Origin: JAGWAJ01 sp965215155 | GTDB lineage: Bacteria > Acidobacteriota > Vicinamibacteria > Vicinamibacterales > UBA8438 | DNA length: 64,000 bases | Reading direction: 5' to 3' | NCBI GenBank assembly: GCA_965215155.1 | Contig: CBDCCY010000001.1 | Coordinates: 744,001-808,000, forward strand | Shown: in pieces, positions 26,973-35,677 of the stretch | Position numbering within the stretch: position 1 is the first letter of the stretch | Layout of the letters: each line of letters opens with the position of its first letter | The notes under the pieces: model-generated | What the model was told of the DNA's origin: nothing | What the model saw: the letters and a program-made list of their open reading frames with translations, nothing else | The model's database searches: none | Program-made: the position numbers and the translations under genes

Positions 26973-28604
26973 ATGATGGACGAGAGGATCGAGCGCGGGC
27001 GGCGCACCCCCGGACGGCCCGCCTTGGCGCGGCTGGCCGCGGTCTGGCTGCTGCTGCCGTGGCTCGCCGCGGCAGGGCCGGTGCCGGCCTCCGCCGCTGC
27101 GTCGAATGCGCCGCTCGCCGACGCGGCCATGGAGGGCGACGCCAACCGCGTTCGGGTGCTGATCGAGCGCGGAGCCCACCTCGCCGCGGCCCAGGGCGAC
27201 GGCATGACGGCGCTCCACTGGGCGGCGTTCCGCGACGACCTCGCGGTCGCCGACCTGCTGCTGGCGGCGGACGCCGAAGTGATGGCGACCACCCGGGTGG
27301 GCGGACTGACTCCCCTCTGGTTCGCGGCCGAGAACGGCAGCGCGGCGATGCTCGACCGCCTGCTCACCACCGAGGCGGATGTCAACGTCACCACGGCGAC
27401 CGGCGCCACGTTGCTGATGGCGGCGGCCCTGTCCGGAAGCGTCGAGGCCATCGACCTGCTCGTCGAGCGCGGTGCCTTCCTCGACGCGCGCGATACGGCC
27501 AACGGTCAGACGGCGCTGATGTTCGCGGCCTGGGAGAACCGAGCGGACGCGATTCGCGCCCTCGCCGGGCACGGCGCCCACGTCGGGCTCATGTCGCTCA
27601 TCGTCTCGATGATCGAGCCGCGCCTGGACGGCAACGGCAACCCGATCCCGCCCCGGCGCCGGCGCGCGCCGGGTGGCAACTCGGTGATGGGCGGCATGAC
27701 GGCCCTGCTCTTCGCGGCGCGCGACGGCCATCTGGACGCGGTCCGCGCGCTGGTCGAATCGGGGGCCGACGTCGACCAGGTGAGCGGCGGCGACGGGACG
27801 AGCCCGATGGTGATCGCCATCGCCAACGGCCACTACACCGTCGCCCAGTACCTCCTCGACCAGGGGGCGAACCCCAGGCTGGCGAACATCGACGGGCTGG
27901 GGCCGGTCTATGCCACCGTCAACATGCGCTTCGCCCCGGTGTCGTGGGCCCCGAACCCGCGCACCGACCAGGAGGCCGTCGACTCGCTCGACCTGCTGCG
28001 GGCGCTGCTCGAGCGCGGCGCCGATCCCGATGCCCGCATCGCGCGCAAGCTCTGGTTCAGCCCGACGTCGCACGACCGGAGCTGGGTCGATCCGAGCGGC
28101 TCGACCCCGTTCTGGCGGGCCGCGCAGTCGAGCGACGTCGACGCGATGCGCATCCTCGTCGAGGCGGGCGCGGATCCGAACCTCGCGACATACCGCGGCA
28201 CCACCCCGTTGATGGTCGCGGCGGGCATCGGCTGGGCCGGCAACTTCACGCAGAACGCGCCAGACTCGTTCCTTGCGGCGGTGCGCTACTGTCTGGAGCT
28301 CGGCGGCGACGTCAACGCGTTCGATGCCCGAGGCTTCACCGCCCTGCACGGCGCCGCTGGGCGAGGCGACAACGAGATGGTGCGCTACCTCGTCGAACGC
28401 GGCGCGCGGGTCGACGCGATCAACCGGGACGGCAACTCCCCGGCCGACATGGCTTTCGGCCCCTCCCGCTTCTTCATTCCGAAACCCGACACGGTCGACC
28501 TCCTCATCGCCCTCGGCTCGCCGTTCCAGGACTACTGCCGCTCGGACCAGTGCGTCGACGGCAGGTTCTTCGGCGGGGCCGACGGTGCGGCGCCGCCGGA
28601 GTAG
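26973..28604 (+). CDS. Secreted ankyrin-repeat protein (locus B)
   Basis: A 543-residue protein with a signal peptide or N-terminal anchor (ARLAAVWLLLPWLAAAGPVPASAA) and about twelve ankyrin repeats (for example DGMTALHWAAFRDDLAVADLLL and GGLTPLWFAAENGSAAML), with a longer insertion near residues 205-230 (EPRLDGNGNPIPPRRRR). The C-terminus has two cysteines (YCRSDQCVDGRFF) that could form a disulfide. It is similar in plan to the ankyrin gene next to locus A, so the ankyrin protein is probably a stable partner of the DUF1592/DUF1552 pair. Confidence 0.9.
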   Translation: MMDERIERGRRTPGRPALARLAAVWLLLPWLAAAGPVPASAAASNAPLADAAMEGDANRVRVLIERGAHLAAAQGDGMTALHWAAFRDDLAVADLLLAADAEVMATTRVGGLTPLWFAAENGSAAMLDRLLTTEADVNVTTATGATLLMAAALSGSVEAIDLLVERGAFLDARDTANGQTALMFAAWENRADAIRALAGHGAHVGLMSLIVSMIEPRLDGNGNPIPPRRRRAPGGNSVMGGMTALLFAARDGHLDAVRALVESGADVDQVSGGDGTSPMVIAIANGHYTVAQYLLDQGANPRLANIDGLGPVYATVNMRFAPVSWAPNPRTDQEAVDSLDLLRALLERGADPDARIARKLWFSPTSHDRSWVDPSGSTPFWRAAQSSDVDAMRILVEAGADPNLATYRGTTPLMVAAGIGWAGNFTQNAPDSFLAAVRYCLELGGDVNAFDARGFTALHGAAGRGDNEMVRYLVERGARVDAINRDGNSPADMAFGPSRFFIPKPDTVDLLIALGSPFQDYCRSDQCVDGRFFGGADGAAPPE

Positions 28605-28753
28605 CAGGCTTCCGCCGGACGAGACGAGGCCCGCGCGGGCGGTGGTGCAGGCCATGCCGCGACTGGTCCTGTCGGTTCATCAATTCCGAGGCGATTGATG
28701 AACATTGACGATTCTGCATCACCCTGGAGCGGCAACTGCTGGAGGGAGCGACG

Positions 28754-29137
28754 ATGAGCTCGGAGCTGTACGAGGAAGGACTGCGCAACCGGCGGCGCGT
28801 GCTCGGCGACGACTACGTCGACCGGGCCCTGGCGGGCGCCGATGCGTTCAACGAGGAGTTCCAGCAGATCCTTACCGAGTACTGCTGGGGCAAGGTGTGG
28901 GGCCGGTCGACGCTGACCGACCGCGAGCGCAGCCTGATCAACCTGGCCATGATCAGCGCCCTCAACCGGGGGACGGAGTTCAAGGCGCACGTGCGGGGGG
29001 CCCTCAGGAACGGCTGTACGGCGGCCGAGATCCGCGACACGCTGCTGCAGGTGGCGATCTACTGCGGCGTGCCGGCCGGCGTGGAGGCGTTCCGGCTGGC
29101 CCGCGAGGTGCTCGACGCGGAGGGGGTCGAGCCGTAG
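28754..29137 (+). CDS. Carboxymuconolactone decarboxylase (CMD) family protein
   Basis: A 127-residue protein like PcaC-type gamma-carboxymuconolactone decarboxylases: YVDRALAGADAFNEEFQQILTEYCWGKVW in the first half, LTDRERSLINLAMISALNRGTEFKAHVRGALRNGCTAAEIRDTLLQVAIYCG in the second. The peroxidase-type CxxC motif of AhpD relatives is absent, which favours a decarboxylase-like or unknown role. A GGAGGGA lies 7 bases before the ATG. No other aromatic-degradation genes are next to it, so the substrate is open. Confidence 0.88.
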   Translation: MSSELYEEGLRNRRRVLGDDYVDRALAGADAFNEEFQQILTEYCWGKVWGRSTLTDRERSLINLAMISALNRGTEFKAHVRGALRNGCTAAEIRDTLLQVAIYCGVPAGVEAFRLAREVLDAEGVEP

Positions 29138-29205
29138 ATGCGCGCGCCCTGGCGGGCGCGTTGGGAGTTGCGCCGGCGCGAGACTCCTCCGTCCCGAGCG
29201 TCGGT
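29138..29205 (+). repeat. Intergenic double-hairpin repeat, copy 2
   Basis: CGCGCCC-TGGC-GGGCGCG is followed by TTGGGAGTTGCGC and GCGCGAGACTCC, the same two-stem layout as copy 1. It lies directly after the CMD stop codon and before the convergent DinB gene. No T-run. Confidence 0.55.
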
Positions 29206-29229
29206 CGCGGCCACGGACCGGCCCGCCGC

Positions 29230-29697
29230 CTACATGTAGGGGTTCGGCGGCGTCTTGCCGAGCAGACGCGCATAGATCGTCAGCGCGCCGCGGTGGTGCG
29301 CCGTGTGGTCGGTGATGCCGCCGAAGATCGTCGTCCGCGGCATGCCGCCCATGACCTCGCCCTCGACGATGAGCGCCGACCACTCGGCTTCGGTCTTGTC
29401 CCGCACGAGCGCGCGGCCGTTGTCGAGGGCGCGGTGGAGCCACGCCCGGGCCTCGGCCAGCGATGTCGCGGCGCGAATCTGCCGGTCGTGGTCCTCGAAG
29501 CCCATGTCGAAGCCTTCCGGGCTGAAGGCCCCCTCGAAGAACCAGTCGACGGTGTGGGCGGCGTGCGCCACGTGCTGCGCCACCGTGAAGAGCCCGTCCG
29601 CCGGCGCGAACCCGGAGTCCTCCTCCGTGAGGCTCCCGGTGCTGCGGTCGAAGAAGTCCTGGGCGAGATCCAACTGGGCGAGCAGCGCTTCCTTCAT
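29230..29697 (-). CDS. DinB family protein (metal-dependent four-helix bundle)
   Basis: A 155-residue DinB/YfiT-like protein, a four-helix bundle that binds a divalent metal through histidines. Candidate ligands lie in TVAQHVAHAAHTVDWF and in ITDHTAHHRGALTIYARLLGKTPPNPY, the latter a typical C-terminus for the family. Members include thiol transferases (bacillithiol, mycothiol) and hydrolases; the reaction is unknown here. Convergent with the CMD gene. Confidence 0.9.
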   Translation of the reverse strand: MKEALLAQLDLAQDFFDRSTGSLTEEDSGFAPADGLFTVAQHVAHAAHTVDWFFEGAFSPEGFDMGFEDHDRQIRAATSLAEARAWLHRALDNGRALVRDKTEAEWSALIVEGEVMGGMPRTTIFGGITDHTAHHRGALTIYARLLGKTPPNPYM

Positions 29698-29827
29698 CTG
29701 GGGATCCTCACGGGGCCAAGTAGCGAAAATAGCACGAACCCCGGGGGCCGGTCAACGCGGCCGGTTGCCGTTATCTCGTTACTCCCACTAGACTTGCCAC
29801 TTCGCGCGACCCGCGCGGTGGATCCGC

Positions 29828-32800
29828 ATGAGCAACCCGGGGCTGCGAGCCCTACCCGGCCGGCCATCGATACGGCTGGCGGCTGTCCTCGGGGCGGCCG
29901 CGCTGGCATGCTGGCCGCTGCCCGCCGCGGCAGGGCAGGCGTTGCCGCCCCCGGCCGCGCGGGCGGCGCCGTCCCCAACCGTGGTCGTGCTGCCGTTCGC
30001 CAACCTGAGCGGCCAGCCCGAGGACGATTGGATCGGTGCGGGCATCGCCGAGACCGTCGCGACCGACCTGCGCACGGCCGGAGCGACCGTGGTCGTGTCG
30101 GGCGCCGGCCGGTCGGGGGCCAGCGGCGACGGGCCGGGCAACGGCGGCTCGGATGACGGGGGGGCGGGCAACGGCGGATCGGACACCGATGGATGGGGCG
30201 GCGGACGGTTGGGCCTCGACCGCTATCGCGCGCTGGGGGCCGAGTGGATCGTGGAGGGCGGCCACCAGCGAAGCGGAGACCGGCTCCGGCTGACGGCGCG
30301 GATCGTTGCCGTGGAGACCGGCGGCATCACCTACAGCGCCCACGTCGACGGCACGCGGCACGACATCTTCGAAGCGCAGGACGCGATTGCGGAGGCCCTG
30401 GTCGAACGCCTCGTGCCGCCCGTGCCGGGGGCAGCCGCGGTCGGCGGCCGCACGGCAGAAGCGACGTCCCCTGGGCGGGCGGAGCCGGAGGCGCCGCGCT
30501 TCGCGCCTGCGGCCCTTCCGCGTGCGGCCGAGCGGCTCGGGGCGCCGTCGTCCGCCCCCGGGGCGGCCCCGCCGCCCCTGCTCGGGCTGGCCGGGGGCGT
30601 GACGGGGACGCTGGCGATGGCGGACGCGCCGCCCGCCGGCGGCCCACCGGCCGCGACGCCCGATTCACCGGCGCCGGGGGCCGCCGTGGCCGGCCCGCGG
30701 CGCGCGGCGCGCGGCCGCGGTCGCGCCGGCGGGTTCGCGGCTCCGCCGATCGCCGCCCGGCCGACGACGGTGATCGTCCGCACGCGGGAGGCGCCGCGCA
30801 TCGACGGCCGCCTCGACGACGCCGTGTGGCGGAACGCCACCCACCTGACCGAGTTCGTCCAGATCGCGCCGGTCGAGGGAGCGCCCGGCTCGGAGCGGAC
30901 CGAGGTCTGGATGGCCTACGACGACGACAACCTCTACTTCGCGTTCTATGCCCACTACTCCGACCCCGGCATGATTCGCGTCTTCCGCGCCGATCGCGAC
31001 GAGATCCGGGGCGACGACCGGATATCGGTGCTGTTCGACACCTTCCTCGACCAGCAGCGGGCCTACCAGTTCTCGGTGAACGGCTACGGCGTGCAGGGCG
31101 ACTCGATCGTCAACGCGACCGGCAGAATGAGCAGCTCGAGCCGGAGCATGTCCATGTCCTCCGGCTCGTCGAGCGGCACCGGGTCCCGCAGCGGCGGGGG
31201 CGGCATGAGCAGCATGAGCTCGTCCGGCGCCTTCGGCATCTTCGGCGACGACTCCTGGAACGCCCTGTTCGAGACGGGCGGCGTCGTCGTGAGCGACGGG
31301 TGGACGGCGGAGATGGCGATCCCGTTCAAGAGCCTGCGCTACCCGGCGCGACCCGGCGGCGCCCCGCACCGCTGGGGCTTCCAGATCACGCGCATCATCC
31401 GCGGCAAGTCCGAGGCCCAGTCGTGGGCGCCGATCTCGCGATCCGTGGCCGGCCAGTTGACCCAGTTCGGGGTGCTCGAGGGCCTCGCGGACCTGTCGCA
31501 GAGCCGGAACATCGAGATCCTGCCGGAGCTGACCGGCGTGCAGTTCGGATCGCTCGACACCGGCAGCGGCGCCTACGACGAGCGCGACCCGGACGGCGAG
31601 CTGGGCGTAGGCGTGAAGTACGGCATCACCCCGAACCTCACGGCCGACTTCACCTACAATCCCGACTTCTCGCAGATCGAGTCGGACCGGCCGCAGGTGG
31701 AGACCAACCAGCGCTTCGCCCTCTTCTACCCGGAGCAGCGCCCGTTCTTCCTCGAGGGCCAGGACATCTTCGAGACCGCGACGCCGGTCACGCTGGTGCA
31801 CACCCGCACCATCGTCGATCCCCGGCTGGGGGCCAAGCTGACCGGGAAGGTCGGGAACGCGACGCTCGGGGTCGTCGTCGCCGACGACGAGGCGGCGGGC
31901 CGTCTCGACGACCGGTCGGATCCGATGTACGGCGCCTCCGCCCAGTCGTTCATCGGACGCGCGCGCTACGACCTCTACGCCGAGTCCTACCTCGGCGGCA
32001 TCGCCACGGCGCGGGAGTTCGGCGACGCCTACAACCGGATTGCGGGCGTCGACGGCCGCTTCCGGCTCAGCCGGACGAAGCGGGTGAACTTCCTCGCGAT
32101 CGGCTCCGAGACCCGCGACGACGTGAACGGCGCGCTGGCCGGCGAGGTCTTCGAGGCGGACTTCACGAGCCAGGGCCGCAACCTCGGCTACGGCATGGCG
32201 CACAGCCGCATCGCTCCCGGCTTCCGGACCGCGACCGGCTTCGTCCCGCGCGTCGATGTGCAGCAGACCAGCGCCCACCTCTCGTACCGCTGGTGGCCCG
32301 AGACGACCATCCTGAGCTGGGGGCCGAGCGTCTCCTACCTGCGGCTCTACGACTTCGCCGGCGTTCTGCAGGACGAGCAGGTCCAGGGGACGGCGAGCAT
32401 ACAGCTCCGGAACAACGTCAACTTCTTCGGGACCGTCAGCCGCACGCTGGAGCGCTACGAGGAGATCGACTTCCAGAAGAACGGCTACGGCTTCTTCGGG
32501 GTCATCAGCGGACGGGTGCTGTCGATCGTCGGCGGCATCAACTGGGGCGACGGCGTCTACTACAGCACCAGCCCGTTCCTCGGCCGGTCGACCACCGGGA
32601 ATTTCCTCGTTCGCTGGAACGCGACCTCGCGGCTCCGCACCGAGCTGACCGGCGTCTACAGCGCCTTCGACAACCCGATCGAGGGGACCGAGATCTTCAA
32701 CGTCAAGATCTTCCGCGCCCGGACCACCTACCAGTTCACCGACCGGTTGCTGCTGCGCCACATCATGGAGCACAACACGCTGGCGGTGACGCTGGGCAAC

Positions 32801-32968
32801 AACGTGCTGCTGACCTACCGCATCAACGCGGGAACGGTAGCGCACCTCGGCTATGACGCCCGCTACCAGCAAGGCCGGCAGATCGACGGCCTGCTCTTCC
32901 CGACCGCGCAACTGCTGCGCCGCAACCGCGCCGTCTTCGGCAAGATCTCGTACCTGTTTCGATACTGA
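29828..32968 (+). CDS. DUF5916 outer-membrane protein with TolB-like N-domain and CBM9-like domain
   Basis: A 1046-residue exported protein. After the signal peptide (to about residue 37) comes a FlgO/TolB N-domain-like segment (VVVLPFANLSGQPEDDWIGAGIAETVATDL ... GAEWIVEGGHQRSGDRLRLTARIVA, about residues 50-200), an Ala/Pro/Gly-rich linker to about 315, then a family 9 carbohydrate-binding-like domain (APRIDGRLDDAVWRNA, VWMAYDDDNLYFAFYAHY, about 322-530), with a Ser/Met/Gly-rich insertion near 435-470. The DUF5916 beta-barrel follows, containing PEQRPFFLEGQDIF and ending in YLFRY, an outer-membrane-type terminal aromatic. The ligand is unknown. The TolB-like front is unusual for this family. 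Confidence 0.87.
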   Translation: MSNPGLRALPGRPSIRLAAVLGAAALACWPLPAAAGQALPPPAARAAPSPTVVVLPFANLSGQPEDDWIGAGIAETVATDLRTAGATVVVSGAGRSGASGDGPGNGGSDDGGAGNGGSDTDGWGGGRLGLDRYRALGAEWIVEGGHQRSGDRLRLTARIVAVETGGITYSAHVDGTRHDIFEAQDAIAEALVERLVPPVPGAAAVGGRTAEATSPGRAEPEAPRFAPAALPRAAERLGAPSSAPGAAPPPLLGLAGGVTGTLAMADAPPAGGPPAATPDSPAPGAAVAGPRRAARGRGRAGGFAAPPIAARPTTVIVRTREAPRIDGRLDDAVWRNATHLTEFVQIAPVEGAPGSERTEVWMAYDDDNLYFAFYAHYSDPGMIRVFRADRDEIRGDDRISVLFDTFLDQQRAYQFSVNGYGVQGDSIVNATGRMSSSSRSMSMSSGSSSGTGSRSGGGGMSSMSSSGAFGIFGDDSWNALFETGGVVVSDGWTAEMAIPFKSLRYPARPGGAPHRWGFQITRIIRGKSEAQSWAPISRSVAGQLTQFGVLEGLADLSQSRNIEILPELTGVQFGSLDTGSGAYDERDPDGELGVGVKYGITPNLTADFTYNPDFSQIESDRPQVETNQRFALFYPEQRPFFLEGQDIFETATPVTLVHTRTIVDPRLGAKLTGKVGNATLGVVVADDEAAGRLDDRSDPMYGASAQSFIGRARYDLYAESYLGGIATAREFGDAYNRIAGVDGRFRLSRTKRVNFLAIGSETRDDVNGALAGEVFEADFTSQGRNLGYGMAHSRIAPGFRTATGFVPRVDVQQTSAHLSYRWWPETTILSWGPSVSYLRLYDFAGVLQDEQVQGTASIQLRNNVNFFGTVSRTLERYEEIDFQKNGYGFFGVISGRVLSIVGGINWGDGVYYSTSPFLGRSTTGNFLVRWNATSRLRTELTGVYSAFDNPIEGTEIFNVKIFRARTTYQFTDRLLLRHIMEHNTLAVTLGNNVLLTYRINAGTVAHLGYDARYQQGRQIDGLLFPTAQLLRRNRAVFGKISYLFRY

Positions 32969-33009
32969 GCCGCCGCCAACCGTCATCCGTACTCGAAAGG
33001 ACCGACAGG

Positions 33010-34044
33010 ATGAGGACGCCAGCCATCGCAATCGTGTCCGCGCTGCTCGTCGCCGCGGGCGCCTCCGGCGCTTCCGCCCAACTCGACGCGGCCAGCGAGG
33101 GGCGCGTCGTCTACGGGCACCACCACCTGAACGTGACCGACGTCGCCCAGCACCGGCACTTCTGGGTCGACGCGCTCGGCGGCGCGCCGACGCCGATCGG
33201 GGCGGGCGAGATGTTCAAGTTCACGAACGTCCTCGTGTTCGTGACCCCGCGGGCTCCGGAGGGCGGCACCAAGGGCACGACGGTGAACCACATCGGCTTC
33301 TGGGTGCCCGACGTCCGCGCCGCGCTCGCGACGGTGCGCGACGCGGGCTATCCGATCGTGACGCGCGAGGAGCTGCCGCCGTCGCTCGAGGTGGTGGACG
33401 ACATGGCGTACATCGCCGATCAGGACACCTACATCGCCTACGTCATGGGTCCCGACGAGGTGAAGGTGGAGCTGGTCGAGAACCGCGGCCAGGCCTCGCC
33501 GATGGCGATGCACCACGTCCACTTCGACGCCAACGACGTCGACGCGATGAAGGCGTGGTACGTCGAGATGCTCGGAGCCGCGCCCGGCATGCGCGGCTCG
33601 TTCCAGGCCGCGGATCTCCCCGGCGTCAACCTGACATGGTCGCCGAGCTCGGCCGATCTCGTCGGCACGCAGGGCCGCAGCCTCGACCACATCGGCTTCG
33701 AGGTCGACAACCTGGAGGCGTTCTGCGAGGAGCTGGCCGCCAAGGGCGTCACCTTCGACCGTCCCTACGAGGTGATCGAGGCGCTCGGCCTGGGCATCGC
33801 CTTCTTTACCGACCCGTGGGGCACCTACGTCGAGCTGACGGAGGGGCTCGACGAGTTCTACGAGCTGGCGCCGCAGAAAGCAACGCAGTGGAGTTCCGCG
33901 GCGCAAGCTCCCGGGGCGGTGGGGGCTGGGGCCGAACACGGAGCCTGCGACGGGTTTGGCGGCGCTAGCGCGCCCTCACGGGCGCGTTGGGAGTGTGCGC
34001 AGGTACGGAGTCCCCATGGCAGGTTCTGCGGCGCAGACTCCTAG
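33010..34044 (+). CDS. Exported VOC-superfamily (glyoxalase/dioxygenase-like) protein
   Basis: A 344-residue protein with a signal peptide (AIAIVSALLVAAGASGASAQ) and two VOC modules: HHHLNVTDVAQHRHFWVDALG...VELVEN (about 35-160) and MHHVHFDANDVDAMKAWYVEMLG...TDPWGTYVELTEG (about 172-285). His/Glu residues at the module starts and ends could bind metal. Homology ends near DEFYELAP; the last 55 residues are Ala/Gly/Cys-rich and are encoded by intergenic repeat DNA, and the stop codon lies in the centre of a 30-base palindrome. The tail is probably not part of the original protein. Confidence 0.85.
   Translation: MRTPAIAIVSALLVAAGASGASAQLDAASEGRVVYGHHHLNVTDVAQHRHFWVDALGGAPTPIGAGEMFKFTNVLVFVTPRAPEGGTKGTTVNHIGFWVPDVRAALATVRDAGYPIVTREELPPSLEVVDDMAYIADQDTYIAYVMGPDEVKVELVENRGQASPMAMHHVHFDANDVDAMKAWYVEMLGAAPGMRGSFQAADLPGVNLTWSPSSADLVGTQGRSLDHIGFEVDNLEAFCEELAAKGVTFDRPYEVIEALGLGIAFFTDPWGTYVELTEGLDEFYELAPQKATQWSSAAQAPGAVGAGAEHGACDGFGGASAPSRARWECAQVRSPHGRFCGADS
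33965..34015 (+). repeat. Double-hairpin repeat, copy 3 (inside the VOC gene's 3' end)
   Basis: GCGCCC-TCAC-GGGCGC followed by TTGGGAGTGTGCGC and an imperfect GGAGTCCCC partner. It matches copies 1 and 2 over the first stem and the GGGAGT part. It lies in the extended C-terminal coding part of the upstream VOC gene, so it may have been inserted or may have captured the reading frame. Confidence 0.5.
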
Positions 34045-34057
34045 GAGTCGGCGCCGC
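34028..34057. repeat. 30-base palindrome spanning a stop codon
   Basis: GCGGCGC-A-GACTCC-TA-GGAGTC-G-GCGCCGC: both arms pair except for one A/G mismatch. It contains the TAG stop (34042-34044) of the VOC gene and lies 33 bases before the next ATG. It could form a strong RNA hairpin or cruciform; no T-run follows. Confidence 0.7.
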
Positions 34058-34090
34058 GGACTCCCCGGCGGATTCGGAAGGAGGGCGAGC

Positions 34091-34621
34091 ATGGATGCAG
34101 CGAGTTCCCGGGCAGGACGTCCCCGAGAGGCGGAGCGGCGGCGCTTCCTGAAGCACGCCGCCCGCGCCGGGGCGGCGCTCGCCGCGGCCGGGCTGGGGCA
34201 CGGCGTCGGCCGCGCGCAGGCGTCGCCGGCCATCGTGCGCTTCGACCACGTCGCGGTCCCGATGCGGAACACCGCCGCAATGGTGGGCTTCTACCGCGAT
34301 CTCGGTTTCGACGTGATGGAGGGGGAGCGGATCTGCTCCGTCCACTTCGGCGACAACAAGATCAACTTCCACCGGCCGCGGACCTGGGAGAGCGGGCAGT
34401 TTACGCTCCGGGCGCCTGCCGCGGTCCCGCCGTGCGGCGACTTCTGCTTCGTCTGGGGCCGAAGCGCGGCCGAGCTGGAGGAGACGCTTGCGCGCGTCGG
34501 AGCGGAGGTCATCGAGGGCCCCTCGCCCCGGCAGGGCGGCCGCAGCGGCGGCGTCGACACCGGCACGAGCCGCTACATCCGGGATCCGGACGGCAATCTG
34601 CTGGAGTTCATCATCTACTGA
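34091..34621 (+). CDS. Tat-exported VOC-family protein
   Basis: A 176-residue single-module VOC protein (glyoxalase I/fosfomycin-resistance/extradiol dioxygenase fold) with an N-terminal twin-arginine signal (ERRRFLKHAARAGAALAAAG, cleavage after GRAQA). Fold marks: FDHVAVPMRNTAAMVGFYRDLGFDVMEGE and CSVHFGDNKINFHRP, ending YIRDPDGNLLEFIIY. His in FDHVAV, His in FHRP and Glu in LLEF are likely metal ligands. GGAGG precedes the ATG. Tat export of a VOC enzyme suggests a folded, metal-loaded periplasmic protein. Confidence 0.88.
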   Translation: MDAASSRAGRPREAERRRFLKHAARAGAALAAAGLGHGVGRAQASPAIVRFDHVAVPMRNTAAMVGFYRDLGFDVMEGERICSVHFGDNKINFHRPRTWESGQFTLRAPAAVPPCGDFCFVWGRSAAELEETLARVGAEVIEGPSPRQGGRSGGVDTGTSRYIRDPDGNLLEFIIY

Positions 34622-34678
34622 GAAGAGCCCCGCGGGGGGGAAGCCGGCCGCGCCCTGGCCGCCGGCCGCCGGCTTAAC

Positions 34679-35656
34679 GTGTTGCACCGCATCATCTTCG
34701 ACACCGATTCGGCGGTCTTCAACGACGACGCGGCGGCGCTGGCGATGCTGCTCGGGCGCCCGGACCGGGTGGAGATCCTCGGGGTCACCCTGGTCGCCGG
34801 CAACCATACGGTGCCGCAGGGCGCGGAGCACATGCTTCACCTGCTGGAGCTGGCGGGAGCCTCCGACGTCCCGCTCCACCTGGGCACCCCGGCCCCTCTC
34901 GTCAACTCGCCGGAGCGGGCGGCCCGTCAGGAGGCCCGTTGGGGGCCCGTCTCGTTCAAGGGCGCCTTCGACGCCGGCGCTGAGGTCGAGCCGCCGCACG
35001 GGGGGCGTTTCGCGACCGCTCGTCCCCGTCCGACCGACGCCGTGTCCCATATCGTCGACACCGTTGGGCGCCTCCCCGGTGAGATCACACTGGTGGCCGT
35101 GGGGCCGATGACGAACGTGGCGCTCGCGCTGCGGCGCGATCCGGGGCTCGCCGGGCGCCTGCGGAGCCTCGTCTTCATGGGGGGCAACGCCCGGGTGCCG
35201 GGCAACGTCACCCCGGCCGCCGAGTTCAACTTCTGGTTCGACCCCGAGGCCGCGGGCGAGGTTCTCGGCGCGGGTATCCCGCGTACCGTGATGTTCGGCC
35301 TCGACATCACCAACCACGCGCCGCTGCACCGCGCGCTGTTCGATCGCATCGTCGCGGCCGACACGCCTCTCACCCGGCTGATGCGGCACGACATGGGGCC
35401 GGCGTTCGCGACCCGGCCGGGGGCCACGCAGTACGTCTGGGACTGCATCACGGCGGCGTGGCTCATCGACCCGTCGGTCGTGACGCGCTCGGAGCGGCTG
35501 CCGATTCGGGTGGAGACGACGTTCGGCCCGACGTACGGGGGCGTGTCCGCGGATGCAGCGGGATCGGCCGTCGAGGTGATGCTGGATCTGGATCTCGAGC
35601 GCTTCTACGCACTGTACGCCGACCTCATCACACGCCCGCTCGGTCCGGAACGCTGA
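34679..35656 (+). CDS. Nucleoside hydrolase (IUNH family)
   Basis: A 325-residue inosine-uridine-preferring nucleoside hydrolase-like enzyme that splits the N-glycosidic bond of ribonucleosides. The N-terminus HRIIFDTDSAVFNDDAAALAMLL corresponds to the calcium-binding DTDPGxDDA motif but has two extra residues between DTD and DDA. Other marks: GNHTVPQGAEHMLHLLELAG, VAVGPMTNVALALRRDP, VFMGGNARVPGN and EFNFWFDPEAA. GTG start at 34679, no clear Shine-Dalgarno. Convergent with a small membrane protein gene 21 bases on. Confidence 0.9.
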   Translation: MLHRIIFDTDSAVFNDDAAALAMLLGRPDRVEILGVTLVAGNHTVPQGAEHMLHLLELAGASDVPLHLGTPAPLVNSPERAARQEARWGPVSFKGAFDAGAEVEPPHGGRFATARPRPTDAVSHIVDTVGRLPGEITLVAVGPMTNVALALRRDPGLAGRLRSLVFMGGNARVPGNVTPAAEFNFWFDPEAAGEVLGAGIPRTVMFGLDITNHAPLHRALFDRIVAADTPLTRLMRHDMGPAFATRPGATQYVWDCITAAWLIDPSVVTRSERLPIRVETTFGPTYGGVSADAAGSAVEVMLDLDLERFYALYADLITRPLGPER

Positions 35657-35677
35657 CGCCGCGGACCGCGGGGCGGG

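Noticed and set aside
28754..29137. CMD protein as a thiol peroxidase (AhpD-like) or selenoprotein
   Set aside because: It has no CxxC and no in-frame TGA.
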